Assembly: GCA_027886175.1 (NCBI GenBank)
Contig: JAJNNQ010000004.1
Location: 3,620,001 to 3,684,000, forward strand
Reading direction: 5' to 3'
DNA from: Phylloscopus collybita
Lineage: Eukaryota > Chordata > Aves > Passeriformes > Phylloscopidae
DNA length: 64,000 bases
Made by a program: the position numbers and the translations under genes. The notes below the pieces were generated by a model. It did no database searches. It was not told the origin of the DNA and worked only from the letters and a program-made list of their open reading frames with translations. This document shows, piece by piece, positions 38,560-49,330 of this stretch (the first letter of the stretch is position 1; each line of letters begins with the position of its first letter).

Positions 38560-39252
38560 TGTCAAGAGCCAATCTCAAATAAAGTACAATTTATTGCCAG
38601 CGAGAATCACGGACAAGAAATTTTCAAAGCCAAATTAGGACATTGACAGAGTCAGCAAAGCAAGGAAAGTCGATGCGCACCGGGTGAGCCTCCTGACCTC
38701 CCCTCTACTGTGATACGTCTCCCCTGAGGTCTCACAAGTGCCCAAGTCCAGGTCTGCCAGTTTTATACCCTTCCCGGGTTTGGACTCCGTGTGCACGTCT
38801 GGACTTGTTTCCCAGGTCTTTTAATCGAGGGGGACTTCAAATTTCCAGGTCTGGACCCACTGCTCAGTGCAGAATTTCTTTAGGTTTCTTTGTCTCTTGA
38901 TGGTGCAGTTGATAGAATCAGGGGAACCATGGCCAGGCTTGAAAAGGTTTCCTGGCTGTGTAGGAAGTTTCCAAGTACCCTTAGTGTTCCAGATAGGATG
39001 TATTCTCTGGGCCATCAGTCCTTATCAGATGTCAATTGCCCCTGGTCTCCCTGGCTCTCCACCTCTCATTGGTATTATAATTTGCTGGTCCTGTCTTGCG
39101 AAACTGCCAGCCCTGCACCCGTTTGGGCTCCCAGTGTCTCCAGGACTTATAAACTTTATTCTTACTTTACCTATAACATTGCTATTAAAAAGAACATGTT
39201 TCACCCTTCACCAATATCATATTATAAAAACATGAATTAATCCATCACTACA
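38560..39252 (-). mobile_element. Solo LTR of a tandem pair (upstream copy), minus strand
   Basis: On the minus strand it starts TGTAGTGATGG (complement of 39242-39252). It has a canonical GGGTATAAAA TATA box (complement of 38761-38770) and AATAAA (complement of 38590-38595), and ends near TCTTGACA (complement of 38560-38567). The length is about 693 bp. The better TATA box suggests it is the less decayed member. No convincing target duplication adjoins it; the flanks are TAAA and AAAA. Confidence 0.8.
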
Positions 39253-39946
39253 AAAAGTAAGAGTTACTTGTTTAAATAGTCAAAATATTGCATAAAGAAT
39301 TCTGTGTAGATAAAAAATAGTTGAAGTTGTATTTCATCTCTCTTTGGTTTTGTTCTGTTTAGTTTTAAACATCTAGGCTGTGTGTAAAGAGAGTTTTATC
39401 AAGCAAGCTCTTCCTCCTGTGGAACAACTCTTCAGTGTGTGGAGTACTGGCAAGAGTGAAGAGATCAAAATTCAGAGTAACAAATACAAAAATTGGTGAT
39501 GAGGCTCTTCACATGGCTTTTAGGTATGCAAGATGTAGCTAATGAAGTTTAGAAGACAAACACCATTTCCTGTTCTTGTGCTGCTGTACAAGAGTGAATC
39601 TGCGTATTGGAAAGAAGTCCTGATTTCATGCCACCTTCCCAGCCTCAGAGATTTTAGACCTAGAAACCTCAAACATCCTCAGAGATTTCTTGAGGTGTAC
39701 ACCACCCTCCCCTGCCATAGCTGTGCATAACAGCACAGTGTCTGTTGCTTTCCATTTCTTTTTGGTAACTTCATATACCAATCAGCTGGGGGGGGAAAAG
39801 ATGCATTTGTTGATTTTTGCTGAGCTGTGGTAATTCATGCTGCATGTTTCTTCAGTGTCTATTTGGCACAGTGATGGCAAACTGAATTTGGTGTTGCTGA
39901 TATTTCCAAAGTGGGAAAACTTTCATTGTTTCAATAAATCTTTCAG
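39253..39946. other. No gene recognised
   Basis: AT-rich sequence ending in a TTTCAATAAATCTTTCAG acceptor-like stretch that leads into the next candidate exon. Confidence 0.4.
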
Positions 39947-40230
39947 TGTACTTCACAGAGGAGCAATTTAAACAGAACACAACATTGAAATCAAACCTAA
40001 CCTTCCATCGAGCACTACCACAAAGAACAGACAACACTTTCTGCTACGCCAGCTCTGTGCCTCAACTAAACAAACAGGAATCTTCTTCCTCTCTCAGAGA
40101 ACCAGTTTTGCCCTGTTATGCAAACTCCAGGACATCATCTTTAGCAACAGCAACACACCCGTGCTTGAGATACAAATCACGTCAACCAGTTGTTGCCTAT
40201 GTCTCGTGCTGTGCCGGGCTTGATTTATAA
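39947..40230 (+). other. Candidate terminal coding exon, plus strand
   Basis: An acceptor-like CTTTCAG (39940-39946) is followed by about 94 open codons to TAA at 40228-40230. The product begins YFTEEQFKQN and is rich in Ser, Thr, Asn and Gln, without any domain I recognise; two NxT/S motifs occur near the start. The frame enters with codon positions 2-3, which fits the phase left by the candidate exon at 33842-33898. A poly(A) hexamer AATAAA lies at 40541-40546, which would give a 3' UTR of about 320 nt. A minus-strand frame overlaps the second half. Without homology evidence this remains a weak model. Confidence 0.3.
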
Positions 40231-40888
40231 TACCTGCACGGCACAATTCATCCAAGTGATGAAAAAGGTACAGTGAGTGCACACCATACAATTGAACGTG
40301 CCACCATTCATACTTCTGAAAAAGACTATACAAAACCTTCTGAAGGATCTGCCTGTCTTATGTGGAAAGAGGTTAAAACTGGAATAGTGCATTCATTGAT
40401 GTGTATGGAGAGAGTGAAAAGGAAACTCAGATGAGTCCCTGCACTTTCCCCAGATTTTCTGAGACTTATTCAAGGCAATACTTAGTTTTAAAAAAGAAAG
40501 TGTAAAAGTCGATATTATTTCTGGTAAACATTATAGAGCAAATAAAACTCTGTAGAAACACAGAGAAATGTTCCTGTCTTAAACCTTAATAATGGTAGCA
40601 AACAGTCCCACACTTACCATCATGTCTCATCCAGGCAATAGGCATGTGGTACAATACATTTTTCTCTGAGTGATGCAGCTGCTGTTTGCATCTTCCTTGG
40701 AGACCCCTTTAGACTACCTAAAAAGTGGAGGGGAATTATGCTGAATAAAAGGTGATGTTCTTTTGCAAAACACCAGATTTACAGGGTCTTTTCCTACTTT
40801 TTCAAATCCACTTTAAATCTGCAGCCTTCATTAGATCTAGGCATTCTCCTTGAGAACTGCAAGAGAAGCAGCCCTCAGATTGCTTGCT
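40231..40888. other. Possible 3' UTR and unannotated sequence
   Basis: Contains AATAAA at 40541-40546 in AT-rich sequence. Otherwise nothing is recognised. Confidence 0.3.
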
Positions 40889-41453
40889 TGTTGGAGAGGA
40901 TGAAGTAGCTAGGCCCTGTAGAGATGATTTATTAGTAAAAGATTCTAAGAGTATGAAACCTACAAGAGGAATAGAATTGAAAGCAAAATTTGAACTGTAA
41001 GATGCTGGGCAGGAAAAGGGTGATTAAGTTAGCTGAAAAGACTTGGCTGGGTGAGGCAGTGACACCCCTGCCAAGACAAAAGGACGAATAAGGGGTTGGA
41101 CCTTCTCAGGTATCAGGGATAAGGTGGTTTTTCAGGATTTTGGTATGTAGAGTAGTATTGTAATGTTGTAGTTCCCATAGGCTATATGTAGATTCTGTAG
41201 GTTTTGTATCTTGAGGTAATTGGTTGATGCTCATTAGAATATTCATGATAGAAAGGGTTAAAATGGAATGTAACAGGTAGCTCTCTCTCTTGCCCTCTTG
41301 CTCTTGCTCTGCTGGAAGCCTGTCCCCTTAAACTTATGGACTCTTCCCCAGTTAGGCTGCCTTCCCACGACCAATAAACCACCAATGTCCCAAAAAGTAT
41401 CCTGGTCTTCAGATCATCTCTCTCATCGGACACCACCAGCGTGCTTTCTAATA
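40889..41453 (+). mobile_element. Solo LTR, copy 2 of the TG...TA family, 6-bp TSD
   Basis: Begins TGTTGGAG and ends TTTCTAATA, 565 bp, flanked by perfect CTTGCT copies (40883-40888 and 41454-41459). AATAAA is at 41373-41378. It aligns end to end with 12823-13393, with small indels (a 4-5 bp gap near 40930 and a different C/T-rich stretch near 41281-41310). The two independent target sequences prove separate insertions of one family and confirm that the 3' end is TA. Confidence 0.9.
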
Positions 41454-41774
41454 CTTGCTCATAAAATGAAACTGTGTTTCATTGCTGCAGAGGTACATTG
41501 GGTGGAAAGCCACAACTCTGAAGTGCTCTCATTGACTGCAGTTCCATAGGCTGAGGGTGACTGCAGAAGGGTGTGCAGAGAAAGGCCCAGAGCCTTGCCA
41601 TGCTTCCTGCCCGTGACAAAGGACAACTTGTAACCGAAAAAATTCTTACAAATAAGAAAAAATCAAAACAAAAGCCAACCCCAAACCCTCAAAATGTTAC
41701 AATTACAGCAATCATACCTTCTGGCTCTGGTCCTGTTGCTGAGCACAACTGAAAGAATCTGTCTCTTGTTTGCA
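41454..41774. other. No gene recognised
   Basis: Short interval with an A-rich patch near 41638-41700; nothing supported. Confidence 0.4.
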
Positions 41775-42595
41775 GCTTCCCTTCAGGTTTTTGAATATTG
41801 ATGGAGATCTTGCTGAGTCTTTTCTTTTGCAAGGTGAACAGTCCCAGGTCTCTCAACCTTTCTTTGTAGGGCAGGTGCTCTTTTTGGCATTTTGCTGGAC
41901 TCTCTCCAGTGTGCGCATATCTCTCCTATACTGGGAAACCCACACAGCAGGACTCAGACCTCCAGGAGTGGCCTCATCAGTGCTGAGGAGAGGGAAAGGA
42001 TCCTCTCCACTGACCTGCTCACAACACTCTTCCCAGTGAAGCCCAGGACATTATCCTTCCTTGTGCAAGAAGTGCAAGAGTGCAGAGCTGGTTCATTTTC
42101 AGCTTGGTGTCCACCAGGACCCTTATGTCGTTTTCTGCCCAAATTGCATAGCTCTCAGCCTCTTTTGGTTCCTGGGTTGTTCATCCCCAGATGCAGGACT
42201 TTGCACTTGTTGAAATTTATAAAGTTTATAAAGTCAGGCCACTTCTCCAGCCTGATACCATCTCACAGGATGCCAGTACAATCCTCTAGCATATCATTAC
42301 TCCTCTATTTTGTTTTACTTGCAAGCTTACTGAGGATATACTCTGAGCTAACATTCAGATCACTAAAGAAGATGTTGACTAGGATTGAACCTTATATGGA
42401 CATCTGAGGTATAATGCTATTTACTGACCTCCAAATACACCTTGTTTCGTGGATCTCCCTGTTCGTGACCTGGCCCTTCATTTGCTTTTCAATCCATCTC
42501 ATTGCCTTTTCATTCAGCCTATACATTAACATCTTGTCTAAGAGGATCCTATGGGAGATAGTATTCAGGTAGACAATATCCATTGCCCCCCATTC
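41775..42595 (-). mobile_element. Long CR1 LINE fragment (end of ORF2 region), minus strand
   Basis: Typical CR1 words in reverse order run through the whole stretch: GGTGAACAGTCCCAGGTCTC (41835 on), CTTTCTTTGTAGGGCAGGTGCTC, CTCTCTCCAGTG, and AGATGCAGGACTTTGCACTTG (42190-42210). Further on come AAGAAGATGTTGACTAGGATTG (42367-42388), TTTTCAATCCATCTCATTG (42485-42503) and GAGGATCCTATGGGAGA. The terminal octamer end is missing on the left. The 171-codon plus frame at 41892-42407 is an antisense reading of this LINE, not a gene. Confidence 0.88.
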
Positions 42596-44640
42596 TGCTG
42601 AGTAGGTAATTCTCCCATACCATTCCTCAGCCCTGAACTGAAGTTTCCGCCTTACTTCACTGACATCACGTGCTAACAGCTGACTTCACATAAACGGTGG
42701 TATCTCATTCATAGCAGGCAAGTGTAAATTGCTGTTTCACCACTGGGACAGTAGGGCAGCTCTGTTTACAAGAGAAGGAGTTTTTATCTGAAGTCATTCA
42801 ACAGGAGGCTGAATAATAGGCTAGTGTTGACCTGAATTCCTGCTTGGATTTGTTGTCCCTGCTAATTATTGGAAGAACTGTCTGGGGAAATAGCCTGTCT
42901 ATCCCCCTTTAATTCTGACGACCAAAGCATCCTCTAGTAGGGAGTGCAATACTTCCATGCACCTCTGGACCTCATAGCAACAGAGAAGCTGAAGGGGGGA
43001 GGAAAGCCAGGCAGATCTCAACAGGAAGCTGTGGTGAGTAAAGTGCAGATCAGAACAGGAGGGACACAGGTTTTAGAAAGAAGCCTGGGTACAGTCCAAC
43101 CACTCTTTACAATGTCCTGCTCCTCCTAAGGTAAGGGATTTGGCTGATACAAAATTCTTTGCTGCCCCCTTAGTGGGATGAATAATAAAGAATGCAAATG
43201 TTCCCTCCTCAAAATGACATTCCAGGAAAGAAATTAGACTGGATGCCTGTAGTTGCCTTGCCTGCATCTTTGATGTAGTCTTCATCTTTCAGGAAATTTC
43301 CCCATTGAAGGGGAAAAGTTTTGTAGCTTATGAAATATATGGAAGTACATTTTTTTTTATTTTATGAAGTACTGTCACTGTGTTTGAACACTCTTCCCCC
43401 TCAATGTAATTTCTTGAGATAATATCATAGCTTTTCATGAGACTTATTTTTGACTGGTTTCATTATAACAAGACCCTATCAAGTACAGTCACAGGGATAA
43501 CTGGATGCCCTAGGTGATGCCTCAGCTCAGTTCAGTAAGTGTTCTGTTAATATGCAGAGTGTGGCTTCCTATAGTCATAACATTTATATTCAGATCAAAT
43601 AATTTTTTACAGTTGTAATATATTCACAGGAGGGTATTTAAATATAAACTTCCTGGAGAGTCTCTGGGTTAATGTTAAAAATAAAAAGGACTCATTCTAA
43701 CAGTATTGTTCATTGTGCCTTCATTACTTGCATAAATCTTTTTCTTCCCCAACTGCTTTTAGAGAACATTTTGTCTACGTAAAACATTGATTTTATTTGG
43801 TGGTTTTATATACTTTATTAAGGTTGACATTTTTAAAATATAACTTTCAATATGATATTATAAAGTTGTGGGTTGATATCACTGTGTGTTGCTTGGCCAT
43901 TTACATCTGGTACTTGAGCTCAGGCACCCCTCAGAAGGACAAGATGTTGATCTCATAATCAAAACAGATCTTGGGAGCATGGGTAAGAAATTATCAGACA
44001 AGTGCCATAGGATTTTCAGTGTCTTCCCACACAGCCTGTGAAAACTAGTGTGATTTTCTCTCATCTTCATCTATTTCAGTGGATTGCCCAATACGGCAAT
44101 ATGTGTAGTGGCAGCTCCTATGGATGTGATCCAGTTATTGTAAATGTATGTCAGTTGAGCAAAAAAAAAAAAGGAACACACACAGACTGCAAGGGAACCA
44201 CCCTGGTTATTCCTTCTCCCCTCAGTGAGTTTCTTGGTGACTTGGATTACATATTTTTCTAATGTCAGATTGTCAGAAAAATTTGGCTCTTTCTGTATTA
44301 CCATGGCTGAGGGAATGATATAATAGATGAGGTATTTATTGAGATCAGAAAACTTATAGCACTTGAGAACCTCGTCCATAATGAGGAAGTAAAAAGATCC
44401 CAAATCTCTGTTGCCCTAATAGAATTATGAGGCTATTTAACCTTCTCTCCTTCCCTTCCTGGTCTTATCTGTACTGAATACTCCAGAGTCACTGAAAATC
44501 TTTCCCACTTACTCTCTTCAAAGAGCACTGAAAAAATTGCTGTGTGCTTTGGCAGAGTTATAAATGTTATAAAATTGGCTGTAGAAATGTCATGTTTGTC
44601 TATAAAGTCTGCATTACTTCTGGGAATATTTATTCTCTGA
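42596..44640. other. No gene recognised
   Basis: AT-rich, with frames below 115 codons on both strands and an A12 tract at 44161-44172. No repeat family recognised. Confidence 0.4.
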
Positions 44641-44702
44641 AAAAAAAAATAAAACCAACCCCCTCTCCCCCCAAAAAAACAAAACAAAGAAGAAGAGAAA
44701 GG
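44641..44702. repeat. A/C-rich low-complexity tract
   Basis: A10, then C-runs (CCCCC, CCCCCC), A7 and mixed AAC/AAG units. Confidence 0.85.
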
Positions 44703-45500
44703 AAACCAAATTATATTTTAAAAATAATCCAGTTTCATATGCTATACAAGCTCAATCTTCTTTTATATGGGATTTGTATGTTAATTCATTAATTCTTTCT
44801 AAGGCCTGGTTGAACCAAGTTAATTTCCTCTAATTCTACATGCTTTAGTAGTCTTGCTAAAGTCTAAAGGAATCAGTTATTTCACCGCAGATAAACTCTG
44901 CTTAATGATTTGTTAGGCTGGGGTAGAAAGTGCAGAATCAGACAGAAAGCAGCTGTAAAAGGGACATGTAACCTACCTTCATGTCTCACTGAAGGACTAC
45001 CTCTGCCTAAGACATCCTGGCACATCATTGCCTAGGCTCTCTTAAAAGCTTCCGAAGGTGAAGATCACAATTCTCTCTACAGCCCATTTTGCCTGTTTTC
45101 CCTTAGTGTCTAACACACAGCTTCCCTGCATTTATTTAATTCCACTGGTTCCTGTCCTATCTACTTTGTACATAAGAAATGTTATTCTCTGCCTCTTTAC
45201 AGCAGTCCTTTATGTGTCTGAAGCTGTTGGTGGAGGTCCTTTCAAGTCTTTTTTGGGAATTCTATCAATGTAAATATATGCTTATTCTTTCTGCTTGCCT
45301 GATGTGCCACAGGTATTTCTCAAAATGTCAGGTCCCTATACTGCAAATAGTATTTTTGCTGAAGACTTAGTTGGGATTACATCTTGCATTCTCTCGTCAT
45401 GCATGTCAGAAGAGATTTTGCTTTTTTATGTTTAATTTTCTGTCAGTATTAAATCTGTGGATGAGATGAACCATTTGTTATGATGTGGAATCAACCAGCA
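44703..45500. other. No gene or repeat recognised
   Basis: Unremarkable AT-rich sequence. Confidence 0.4.
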
Positions 45501-45542
45501 ATTTGTACATTACCACTGTCACAGCAGTCGTAATGTACAAAT
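45501..45542. repeat. 42-nt hairpin, 17 paired positions
   Basis: ATTTGTACATTAC (45501-45513) pairs perfectly with GTAATGTACAAAT (45530-45542). After one C/C mismatch ACTG (45515-45518) pairs with CAGT (45525-45528), leaving the loop TCACAG. A third TGTACA occurs just outside (45554-45559). Composition is mixed rather than simple repeat. Possible explanations are the centre of a small inverted-repeat element, a short structured RNA or a protein-binding palindrome. Confidence 0.9.
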
Positions 45543-45826
45543 GTCCAGTAAAATGTACAGTAAAAAGCTGAGTTCCTTATAAGCTGATTATGGCAGGCAG
45601 AATGGGAGCTTCAGACAAATTTTATCAGAGAAACCCTCCCATTGAGTCATGTGGTGCAGAAAGGACCTTCCTGCTTTCTAAAGACCGTCTCACTTAGGAT
45701 TCATACATTTAGCCTCAGAAAAGGAGAATTTCCTTTGCAATCAATTTTTCACAAGCATGTTTGAATCTAGACAGCAATTTTAGCTTTCAAACATCTCTGT
45801 ATTCTTTACCACAGGTCCAAGAATTT

Positions 45827-45944
45827 AAAAAAAAAAAAAAAACAACACTAAAACCAAAACCAAAACCAAAACCAAACCAAACCAAACCAAACCAAACAAA
45901 ACAAAACAAAAACAAAAACAACAACAACAACAAAAAGCAAGTGT
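45827..45944. repeat. A-rich low-complexity tract with (AACCA)n
   Basis: A17, then AACCAAA/AACCA units, AACAAA and AAC units. It adjoins the 5' side of the CR1 fragment that follows. Confidence 0.95.
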
Positions 45945-45999
45945 AGGGAATTTCCTTGCTCCAAACTTTCAGCCACAACAATAGAAAAGGCCATTCTCT

Positions 46000-46230
46000 G
46001 GAAATTCTGTGTGAATGCATGAAAAATCTTTACTGGGGGGTGCCAAACAGTGTCATAGGCTGCCCAGAGAGGTTGTGTAGTTTTTGGATATCTCCATCTA
46101 TGGAGATACCCAAAACCCAACTGGATGCATTCCTGGGTAACCTGCTCTAGCTCACCCTGCTTCAGCAGGCAGGCTGGACTAGAGGATCGCAAGGCAATCC
46201 TTTTAAACTTAACTGTCCTGTGGTTCTGTG
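46000..46230 (+). mobile_element. CR1 LINE 3' end, plus strand
   Basis: Clear CR1 3'-end order: CATAGGCTGCCCAGAGAGGTTG (46054-46075), TCTCCATCTATGGAGATACCC, AAAACCCAACTGGATGCATTCC, GGGTAACCTGCTCTAGCTCACC, CAGGCTGGACTAGAGGAT, and the terminal CTGTGGTTCTGTG. A 114-codon minus frame across it is incidental. Confidence 0.9.
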
Positions 46231-46399
46231 AAGTGAAAGAGCTCTGTTCTGTGGGTTTAGTGCCTGCTGCCTTTTGGTGCTGCCCGTTTTAACAGGTTCT
46301 GGCCCTTCTGAGTGACAGACTTGGATTTTACTTTCATTTTGCTAAGGGAAAAAGGCATTCTTCTGCTTAAAACTATGAACTTTTACTGTTCATTTTTCC

Positions 46400-47372
46400 T
46401 TACAAATTGTTATTTTTCATTGCCCTGCAACAAGCAAGCTGTTACACTGAAAACCTTGTTTATGGACAAGAAGGAAGCACATTTCATTTATTAGTAAAGC
46501 CAAGAATCTGATGTTGGTTTAACTGAAATATCACAGCATTCTTCAGTTTTAATTCAACATCAAGTGCTGCAAAAAATGAAGGAATAGCAATGCAGTGAGA
46601 GAACTGCTATGATATTGTCATCACCCATAGATTGTTTCATTGATTTTACCCCTCTCTATGTTGTGCTTACCCTTCCACTGCTCCCCTGTCTCGAGAGGTT
46701 TCTCACTAGTGGAGGTCATAGGTAAATGTTATTGTGAGCTTTTAGCTTCCAGAGTCCTTTGCCAGGAAGAATGCTTGTTATGAATTCCTCTTTGTCCCTC
46801 TAGAATCACTTGGGATAATTTTCAGATGTTGCTGAGATACTGCTCTCTTCTACAGTGGTCTGCAGCTCCATGTTGCACCCAAATTTAATATACCCTGGGC
46901 CATCTCAGTATGTTCTCTCTTTGTTCTCTTCACTACCCCTGAACACAATTTGTCCAGCTCTAGGTTCACACTCCAGCTGACCATGGGCAATCTGTTTGCA
47001 GCTGTACTACTCTGTGCCACATCCTGTGTCCCTCTCAAGGCCTCTGCTGTCCTACCCTGCCTGGGTTTGTCAGCACTTTGTCATCAAGCTGCTGCTGTGT
47101 AAATCTCATTGCACATGGATAGCAGGTTGTCATTACTTCTATGCAAAAAACTATGGTCATACCACACGAAGAGGGGCAAAAGTAAAACAGATCAGGCACA
47201 GGAACCTGACCAGCAGGAGGAATTGCTGCCACAGCCAACAGAAGGGAGAAAAGCTACAGGCAGGTCAAGGAAAGTTGAGAGGGGACAAACCTGAGAGGTC
47301 TCAGTTCACAGGTCTTGCACATTGCTTGCAAAGCTTACAGTCTTTGCTAAGAATGGCAGGGCTGTGTCAGAG
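46400..47372. repeat. Unclassified duplicated repeat, copy B
   Basis: Partner of copy A at 10190-11190, same orientation, about 36 kb away. The core 46807-47332 is nearly identical to 10628-11150. The left side (46400-46806) and the right end (47333-47372) align with copy A but with many changes. A 128-codon frame (46996-47382) is open on the plus strand and a 67-codon frame on the minus. No domain was recognised. Confidence 0.8.
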
Positions 47373-49254
47373 GGCCACATGATTACCACACCACTGGGTC
47401 TGTTCAAAGTTGCTGGCATACTATTACCAGTTGCAGTTGTCTCCTCATACTGCAGTCCTGGTTCATCTTCAATTAACACCTGTTTCCCAGAGAACACTTC
47501 GTCTTTAGCAACCATGTCCTAGTGAGGGTTACTCTCTCTGGAAAACCTTTCTTCAGCAGTCTCTTCTAAAAAAAAAAAATCAGCTTGATGGGATAAAGGA
47601 CACTTTTGCCTGATAGTGGTACTTTTCCAACTCTCTTTTTCAAATTGCTATTTATTCATCCAGTTAATTCATGTACTTAGTTGGAGCAAAATTATTACTA
47701 TAAGCCCTATAGTCTCACCTGCTTATCTGCTATTGAGTTCTCCCTTTTTTCCCCCCCCATCATTATCTTTGGCAGACTTATGCCTATTGGCTGATGTGCT
47801 TGTTTTCAACATAAAATGAGCAAATACCCCATTTGCCTCCAGACTGATAGTCCATTTGTCATTTGATACATCACTGTCTACTGCTCCTACAGACAGTCTC
47901 TCTACGGTTGTTTTCAGGCTCTTTGTGCTACTCTGTTTTTGAGTGTCCAAAGAGACTTGAAGGGAGATGAGGCTCCTGCATCTTGTGCTAGCATTATCTC
48001 AGTCTGCAGTGTCTATTGCAGCAAAAATAAAAGGCCACATTGTTTCCTGTCTTGTGACCTCTGGATACCTTTCTGTCTTAGATATTTCCATTATTTGGGC
48101 TCCTGTTCAAAATGGCAAAGCTTTGTGGTCCTCATCACAGATTTATGATATGCAAGGCTTACTCAGAATGTAAAATTACCATTGCTTTATCAAAATTAAT
48201 TTGGGATCTTACACAATGTCTTCCTCTGCTGCCAACACCCTCCATCTCCCTAGACTTTTATATCTCTTCTTTTCTATAACATCTACGTGGTTCTAGTCCT
48301 ACAAATTGAAAGAAATGTTCATCAGGCTTCGGTCAATTGCAAAGTTTTTTTTCTATCTGGCTTTTTCTTGTATTACATTAACAAAACAATTGTTTTCTGG
48401 ACATCCAATATCACTCCAGCACATTTCTCTCACCCCTTTATTTCAGAAGGGCTCTTAATCCATTTCACTCTCAACAGCTTACACTGTCCAATAATCAGTC
48501 AGTACTAACTAGTCCAGCAGACATCTTGCCCTGTTGCCTTCTCTACATTTTCCTGAGTGGAGAGGTGTAGCCATAACACAGCAGCTGGTCCGAAGCCACT
48601 TTTGGGAGGGTAACACAGAAATACATTTTTCCCACCCTTTCTAGATAAGTAACAAAAATAGATACGCACATTTAATCTGATTTTTCTTCTGATATGATGT
48701 TATTCCACTTGATACAGACCTAGACTTTATCTTATTTCTTAAAAAAAAAAAAGAAAAAAAAGCCTTCATTGTATATTTACCCAGAGTATTTTTTTAAACA
48801 CCTCTTCTCTTTTCCTTCTCACACCTAATTTTAAATTTTAAACCAAGTTGAAACTGATTAAGGTACAGAGATCTCCAAGGGGAAAGAAATCCAAATACCA
48901 TGTGCCTGGCTCAGGGAAAGTCTGGTGGAACTCAGTCCTTTTCGGAGGCAGCAGCCAGCTGGTCAGTACAGGTCTGTTTGCACCAGAGAGTGCTCCAGGT
49001 CAGCTGTGTAACACACTGCCTCTAGCCCACTCAAAAGGGAGAAAGGACCAATGGTGGGGAGGTGAGGGATGGCAGAGGATGGGAAAGGTGCTAATTTATG
49101 AGGAGATACTAGAGCAGATGACACAGAAATCTCCACACTGTTGGGCCTCATCTGCTTTGGGGGACTTGAAACTGCCCCTCCACATTGTGGTGCAGCAAGC
49201 ACACTATGGTACATTGCTGCAGTTATGGTCATTGACAAGGGGGGAAAGCTCTGG
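47373..49254. other. No supported gene
   Basis: A 150-codon plus frame (48848-49300) is opposed by a 106-codon minus frame and has no domain. A-runs occur at 47567-47578 and 48740-48760, and a C-run at 47751-47758. Confidence 0.4.
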
Positions 49255-49330
49255 AAGTGCTCTTGAAACCTTATTTTACCCATCTGTCAAATGGTATTGA
49301 TAATGACTGCCTTGGGCATGGGCTTGATTA
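49255..49330 (+). mobile_element. MIR-like SINE fragment
   Basis: CTTATTTTACCCATCTGTCAAATGG followed by TATTGATAATGACTGCCTT resembles the plus-strand MIR 3' part (CCTCATCTGTAAAATGGGGATAATAATAG-type). About 75 bp; by-eye match only. Confidence 0.4.

Noticed and set aside
37764..39252. Reading the tandem LTRs as one short provirus
   Set aside because: The spacer has no primer-binding site or polypurine tract and the two LTRs are too diverged to be a pair from one recent insertion.
41892..42407. 171-codon open frame, plus strand
   Set aside because: Lies antisense to a CR1 LINE fragment.
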